From Bradyrhizobium sp. CIAT3101 (lineage in GTDB: Bacteria; Pseudomonadota; Alphaproteobacteria; Rhizobiales; Xanthobacteraceae), in NCBI RefSeq assembly GCF_029714945.1, contig NZ_CP121634.1, positions 7,647,001 to 7,711,000 on the forward strand: DNA of 64,000 bases. Direction: 5' to 3'. Under the pieces are notes generated by a model, which worked only from the letters and a program-made list of their open reading frames with translations, did not search any database and was not told the origin of the DNA. Position numbers and translations under genes: made by a program. Positions 60,901 to 64,000 of the stretch are shown in pieces. Numbering within the stretch: the stretch's first letter is position 1; every line of letters starts with the position of its first letter.

Positions 60901-61716
60901 ATGAGCGCAATGAACTCGGCCTCGCCTTGCCTCCGCATCGCCCTGGTGGCGCTCGCAACGCTCAGCTGTGTGCCTGACACCGCTACCATGGCGATCGCCG
61001 GCGAGCTGCCCGCGATCGCCTCGCGCCAGCGCGCCGAGAAGAAGAGCTTCACCGACGCCGAGATCGTCGACGGCTTTCTGAAGACCGCCTTCGGCGCCGA
61101 ATACCATCTCGCCGGCCGCGTCGACCGCATCCGCAAGTTCGACGCCCCGGTGCGCGTGTTCGCCGAGACCGACCGCGCCGACCGCAAGGCGCAGCTCGCA
61201 AAGGTCGTGGCCGACATCGGCACGCGCGTGCAGCATCTCGACATCGCGATGACCGCGACCGCCGAAGCGGCGAATGTCCGGGTGAAGCTGGTACGCGACC
61301 GCGACCTCTATCGCACCATCGCGAGCTTCTACGGCGCGGAGAAGGCGCGCGAGATCCGCACCTCGCTCGATCCGCAATGCCTGTCGGGATTCCGCAAGAA
61401 CGACAATTTCGAGATCGAGCATTCCGACGTCATCCTCACCGTCGACAATGGCGACTTCACCTTCCTCGACTGCGCCTATGAGGAGCTGCTGCAGTCGCTG
61501 GGTCCCATCAACGACACCGCGAGCGTGCCGTGGACGATGTTCAACGACAATGTGTCGATGGGGTATTTCGACATCTACGACCAGTACATCCTCAACCTGC
61601 TCTACGATCCCCGCATCAAGCCCGGCATGACCGTGCTGGAGGTGAGAGCGGTGCTGCCCGAGGTGCTCGCCGACGTGCGCGCGTGGGTGAAGCGGGTGAA
61701 TGAGTTGAAGGAGTGA
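60901..61716 (+). CDS. DUF2927 exported protein
   Basis: Exported protein of 271 aa. The hydrophobic signal (LRIALVALATLSCVPDTATMA) includes a lipobox-like LSC, so it may be lipid-anchored. The mature domain (about 45-270) fits DUF2927, with blocks FTDAEIVDGFLKTAFGAEYH and SLDPQCLSGFRKNDNFEIEHS. Function unknown; secreted peptidase-like fold is possible in this family. Starts at ATG 60901, 74 bases after the L,D-transpeptidase stop. Confidence 0.78.
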   Translation: MSAMNSASPCLRIALVALATLSCVPDTATMAIAGELPAIASRQRAEKKSFTDAEIVDGFLKTAFGAEYHLAGRVDRIRKFDAPVRVFAETDRADRKAQLAKVVADIGTRVQHLDIAMTATAEAANVRVKLVRDRDLYRTIASFYGAEKAREIRTSLDPQCLSGFRKNDNFEIEHSDVILTVDNGDFTFLDCAYEELLQSLGPINDTASVPWTMFNDNVSMGYFDIYDQYILNLLYDPRIKPGMTVLEVRAVLPEVLADVRAWVKRVNELKE

Positions 61717-61720
61717 GGTC

Positions 61721-61749
61721 TTACCCTCCCCTGGAGGGGGAGGGTAAGC
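61721..61749. terminator. Bidirectional terminator between convergent genes
   Basis: CTTACCCTCCCC and a matching GGGGGAGGGTAAG form a stem with a small loop between the DUF2927 stop and the convergent threonine-synthase-like gene. The sequence is also a common repeat-type element, so function is inferred. Confidence 0.5.
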
Positions 61750-61760
61750 GCGGCTGCCCC

Positions 61761-62888
61761 TTACCCCACGAGATCCGCAACCGTGGTCGCGGCCTTCAGC
61801 CCGGTGCCGGTGAGGACTGCGACCGTGGTCTCGTTCGCCTTGATGGTCCCGGCGGCGGAGAGTTTCTCCAGCGCGGCGGCCGCACTGGCGCTGGTGGGCT
61901 CGGCGAACAGGCCCTGCCGCGCCAGACGGCGCAGCGCGGTGACGATCTCGTCCTCGGTGAGCGCGACCGTGCCGCCGCGGCTCTCGCGCAGAGCAGCGAT
62001 GATCTCGCGCAGCCGCAGCGGGGTCTTGATCGCGGTGCCTTCGGCGATGGTCTTGCTGACCTCGCGCGCCACGGGCGTATCGACGCCGGCCTTGAAGCTC
62101 GCATCGATCGGCGAGCAGTTGAGCGGTTGCGCGGCGAACAGGCGCGGCAGTTTTGCAATCTGTCCCGCCTTCAACAGCTCGCGGAAGCCGAAGGCGCAAC
62201 CGAGCAGGCTGCTGCCGGCACCGACGGGAACGATGACGTTGTCGGGCGCGCGAAAGCCGAGATCTTCCCAGATCTCATAGGCGAACGATTTCGTGCCTTC
62301 GAGAAAGAACGGCTGCCAATTGTGGCTGGCATAGAAGGTCTGGCTCGACTGCCGGATGGCTTCGGCCTCCGACTCCTCGCGCGGGCCCTCGACGAGCTGC
62401 ACCTCGGCGCCATAGGCGCGCACCTGCGCGATCTTGGCCGGTGAGGTCGAGGCCGGCGCCAAAATCTTCACACGCATGCCGCCGGACGCGCCAAGCCCCG
62501 CCATCGACGAGCCGCCATTGCCCGAAGAATCCTCCAGAATGGCGTTGACGCCGATCTGCCGAAGGAACGACAGCATCACCGCCGACCCCCGGTCCTTGAA
62601 GCTGCCGGTCGGGTTGAACCATTCGAGCTTGAAGAACGGCCGCAAATCGCCCCAGACCTGCTGCACCAGCGGCGTGCAGCCGACGCCGAGCGAAATCGGA
62701 TCCCTGATCTCCACCGGCAGCGCCGCGCGGTAGCGCCACAGCGACCGCGTGCGGCCGTCGATATCGTCGCGCGAAATCCCCGCCCCCGGCGTCACCAGCA
62801 GCGGCGTGCGCTCGTCCGAGCACCAGCGCGGCTCGTGAAGCGGATAAAGCTTTCCATTGCGGGGATCGATGTAGCTGGCGGCAGACAT
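61761..62888 (-). CDS. Threonine synthase-like PLP enzyme
   Basis: PLP-dependent fold-type II enzyme of 375 aa. The PLP-binding lysine lies in FNPTGSFKDRGSAVM (about residue 95), and the phosphate-binding glycine loop in VIVPVGAGSSLLGCAF. Threonine synthase is the nearest named enzyme, but the length is shorter than the main ThrC forms and there is no hom/thrB neighbour, so a related pyridoxal lyase role is possible. The ATG at 62888 is used. Confidence 0.78.
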   Translation of the reverse strand: MSAASYIDPRNGKLYPLHEPRWCSDERTPLLVTPGAGISRDDIDGRTRSLWRYRAALPVEIRDPISLGVGCTPLVQQVWGDLRPFFKLEWFNPTGSFKDRGSAVMLSFLRQIGVNAILEDSSGNGGSSMAGLGASGGMRVKILAPASTSPAKIAQVRAYGAEVQLVEGPREESEAEAIRQSSQTFYASHNWQPFFLEGTKSFAYEIWEDLGFRAPDNVIVPVGAGSSLLGCAFGFRELLKAGQIAKLPRLFAAQPLNCSPIDASFKAGVDTPVAREVSKTIAEGTAIKTPLRLREIIAALRESRGGTVALTEDEIVTALRRLARQGLFAEPTSASAAAALEKLSAAGTIKANETTVAVLTGTGLKAATTVADLVG

Positions 62889-62935
62889 GACGCACTCCGA
62901 AAACGAGGCCGGAGCTGCAGGGTATGTCCGATTGT

Positions 62936-64000
62936 CTAGGTTTTGCCTAGCCCGATGCGGCGCATGAGCTCCGTGAACCGCGCATCACTGCGGAGCGGAT
63001 CGAAGGCGGGCCGCAGCAGGATCGAGGGATTGAAGCGGGCCTCATAGGCCTTCTCCAGCCAGCCGAGCGCGGCGTCGCGATCGCCGAGGCCCAGGTAGAT
63101 GAGCGCGATGTTGGCCTGCGCCGATGGATAGGCGTCGGCGTGTGCCGCCATATCGGCGGCGACCCTGGCGGCGTCGTCCTTGCGGCCCGAGACGGCATAG
63201 GCGTAGGCGAGATTGGAATCGAACACGCTGCTGTGGCCCGAAATCTCGATCGCTTTGCGGAACTCCGCGATGGCCTCGTCGAAACTGCCTGTCAGCACCA
63301 GGGCCTGGCCGAGCTCGTAATGGCCGACGGCAAATCCGGGATCGAGCTCGAGCGTCTTGCGGCTCTGTGCGACCGCGGCGTCGAAATCATGATTGATGCA
63401 AAACGCATCGGCGATGTCGGCGCCGATGATGAGGGAGAGCGGATCGAGGCTTTGCGCCTCCTTGAACTCTCGCAGCGCCTCGCTCGTCTTGCCCGTCAGC
63501 ATCAGATGCCATGCGTACCAATGATGCGCCGTGGCGTAGCTGGGGTTGAGACGGATGGCGGCCTCGTATTCGGAAGCAGCGACATCCCAGTCCCAGCCGT
63601 AGAGATCGAGCGCAAAGGCGAGCGAGGTGTGGGCTTCGCCGAGTGTGCCGTCGAGCTCGAGCGCTTTGCTGGCCGCCGCCGTCGCCTTGGAGAACGCCTC
63701 CGTGGTCGACAGCACGCCGTACTCCCAATCGCCGGCGAGCGCATAGGCGTCCGCAAGGCCGGAATGCGCCTCGGCGTAGTTGCGGTCGACCTCGATGGCC
63801 TGGCGGAAATATCTGATGGCGGCGCGGAGGCCGTCGCCGGTGCGCTTGTTCAGGAAGTAGCGGCCCTTCAGGTAATTTTCGTAAGCCAGCGGATCGATGC
63901 TGCGCGGCTTGTCGAAAGCGGCGTGCTCGCCGTGGTTCAGCGTGGCGCGCACCTGCCCCGCCACGGCGCGGGCGACGCGGACCTGAAGCGTCAGCGCGTC
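62936..64000 (-). CDS. TPR-repeat protein (partial, 5' end outside window)
   Basis: Reading frame open to the right edge, about 355 residues visible to the TAG at 62936. About six or seven TPR units are visible (for example AIRYFRQAIEVDRNYAEAHSGLADAY and EALREFKEAQSLDP). The extreme N-terminal visible part (TLQVRVARAVAGQVRATL) resembles the end of the TolB-like domain found in CadC-type or adenylate-cyclase-TPR proteins. It could be the C-terminus of such a regulator. Confidence 0.75.
   Translation of the reverse strand, partial: DALTLQVRVARAVAGQVRATLNHGEHAAFDKPRSIDPLAYENYLKGRYFLNKRTGDGLRAAIRYFRQAIEVDRNYAEAHSGLADAYALAGDWEYGVLSTTEAFSKATAAASKALELDGTLGEAHTSLAFALDLYGWDWDVAASEYEAAIRLNPSYATAHHWYAWHLMLTGKTSEALREFKEAQSLDPLSLIIGADIADAFCINHDFDAAVAQSRKTLELDPGFAVGHYELGQALVLTGSFDEAIAEFRKAIEISGHSSVFDSNLAYAYAVSGRKDDAARVAADMAAHADAYPSAQANIALIYLGLGDRDAALGWLEKAYEARFNPSILLRPAFDPLRSDARFTELMRRIGLGKT

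Overview
The window is 64 kb of high-GC alphaproteobacterial chromosome. It most resembles Bradyrhizobium or a close Nitrobacteraceae relative. The evidence is a CtrA-type cell-cycle regulator, a ChpT phosphotransferase, an EipA/DUF1134 protein, small secreted proteins of a type familiar from Bradyrhizobium, and interspersed palindromic repeats in most larger gaps. No plasmid, phage or transposase genes are visible, and most of it looks like core chromosome.

Layout. (1) 1-6000: amino-acid uptake and catabolism. There is an ABC permease and binding protein, a transaminase followed by D-amino-acid dehydrogenase, and two separate XRE-cupin regulators. (2) 6047-10738: a three-subunit molybdenum hydroxylase with an extra cysteine-rich insert in its FAD subunit, divergent from a TetR regulator. 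(3) 10804-12963: DUF4864 protein, lspA and an MFS transporter. (4) 13112-17504: a compact copper-handling cluster of His-rich exported protein, lipoprotein, TolC-type channel, multicopper oxidase, cupredoxin and CusF-like protein. (5) 17860-20001: flhA, with a CtrA-like box upstream. (6) 20500-26500: a patchy accessory segment. A SulP transporter and an overlapping DUF2252 gene lie between two diverged copies of one repeat, followed by a methyltransferase and a left-handed beta-helix protein. (7) 26588-30916: NDH-2-like dehydrogenase with an AraC regulator, then an ECF sigma/anti-sigma pair. (8) 31098-34080: fliJ, fliI and divergent ctrA, whose upstream region is rich in GANTC (CcrM) sites. 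(9) 34169-40237: two divergent, poorly characterised units. One is a CHAT-TPR protease-like protein plus a large membrane protein. The other is a DUF350 membrane protein, two YgiB-like proteins and a glutathionylspermidine-synthase-like ATP-grasp enzyme. (10) 40276-46985: chemotaxis operon cheA-cheW-cheY-cheB-cheR, preceded by chpT. (11) 47177-50882: cysQ-like phosphatase, YHS protein, EipA-like protein, a coiled-coil membrane protein and tRNA-Val(CAC). (12) 51292-64000: a mixed region. It holds a VTT-type membrane protein, a CmcI-like methyltransferase, a GreA/B-like factor, small exported proteins, an animal-type heme peroxidase, a nuclease-like hypothetical, a ThDP enzyme, an L,D-transpeptidase, a DUF2927 protein, a threonine-synthase-like enzyme and a truncated TPR protein.

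How it fits together. The strongest theme is the CtrA circuit: ctrA and chpT are both here, alongside flagellar export genes (flhA, fliI, fliJ), chemotaxis genes and the EipA-type envelope gene. Candidate CtrA boxes are visible upstream of flhA, ctrA/fliI, cheA and the EipA gene. The least explained theme is the pair of divergent units at 34-40 kb. I found no CRISPR array, rRNA or intact insertion sequence. Functions are inferred from motifs and family memory; no database search was run.
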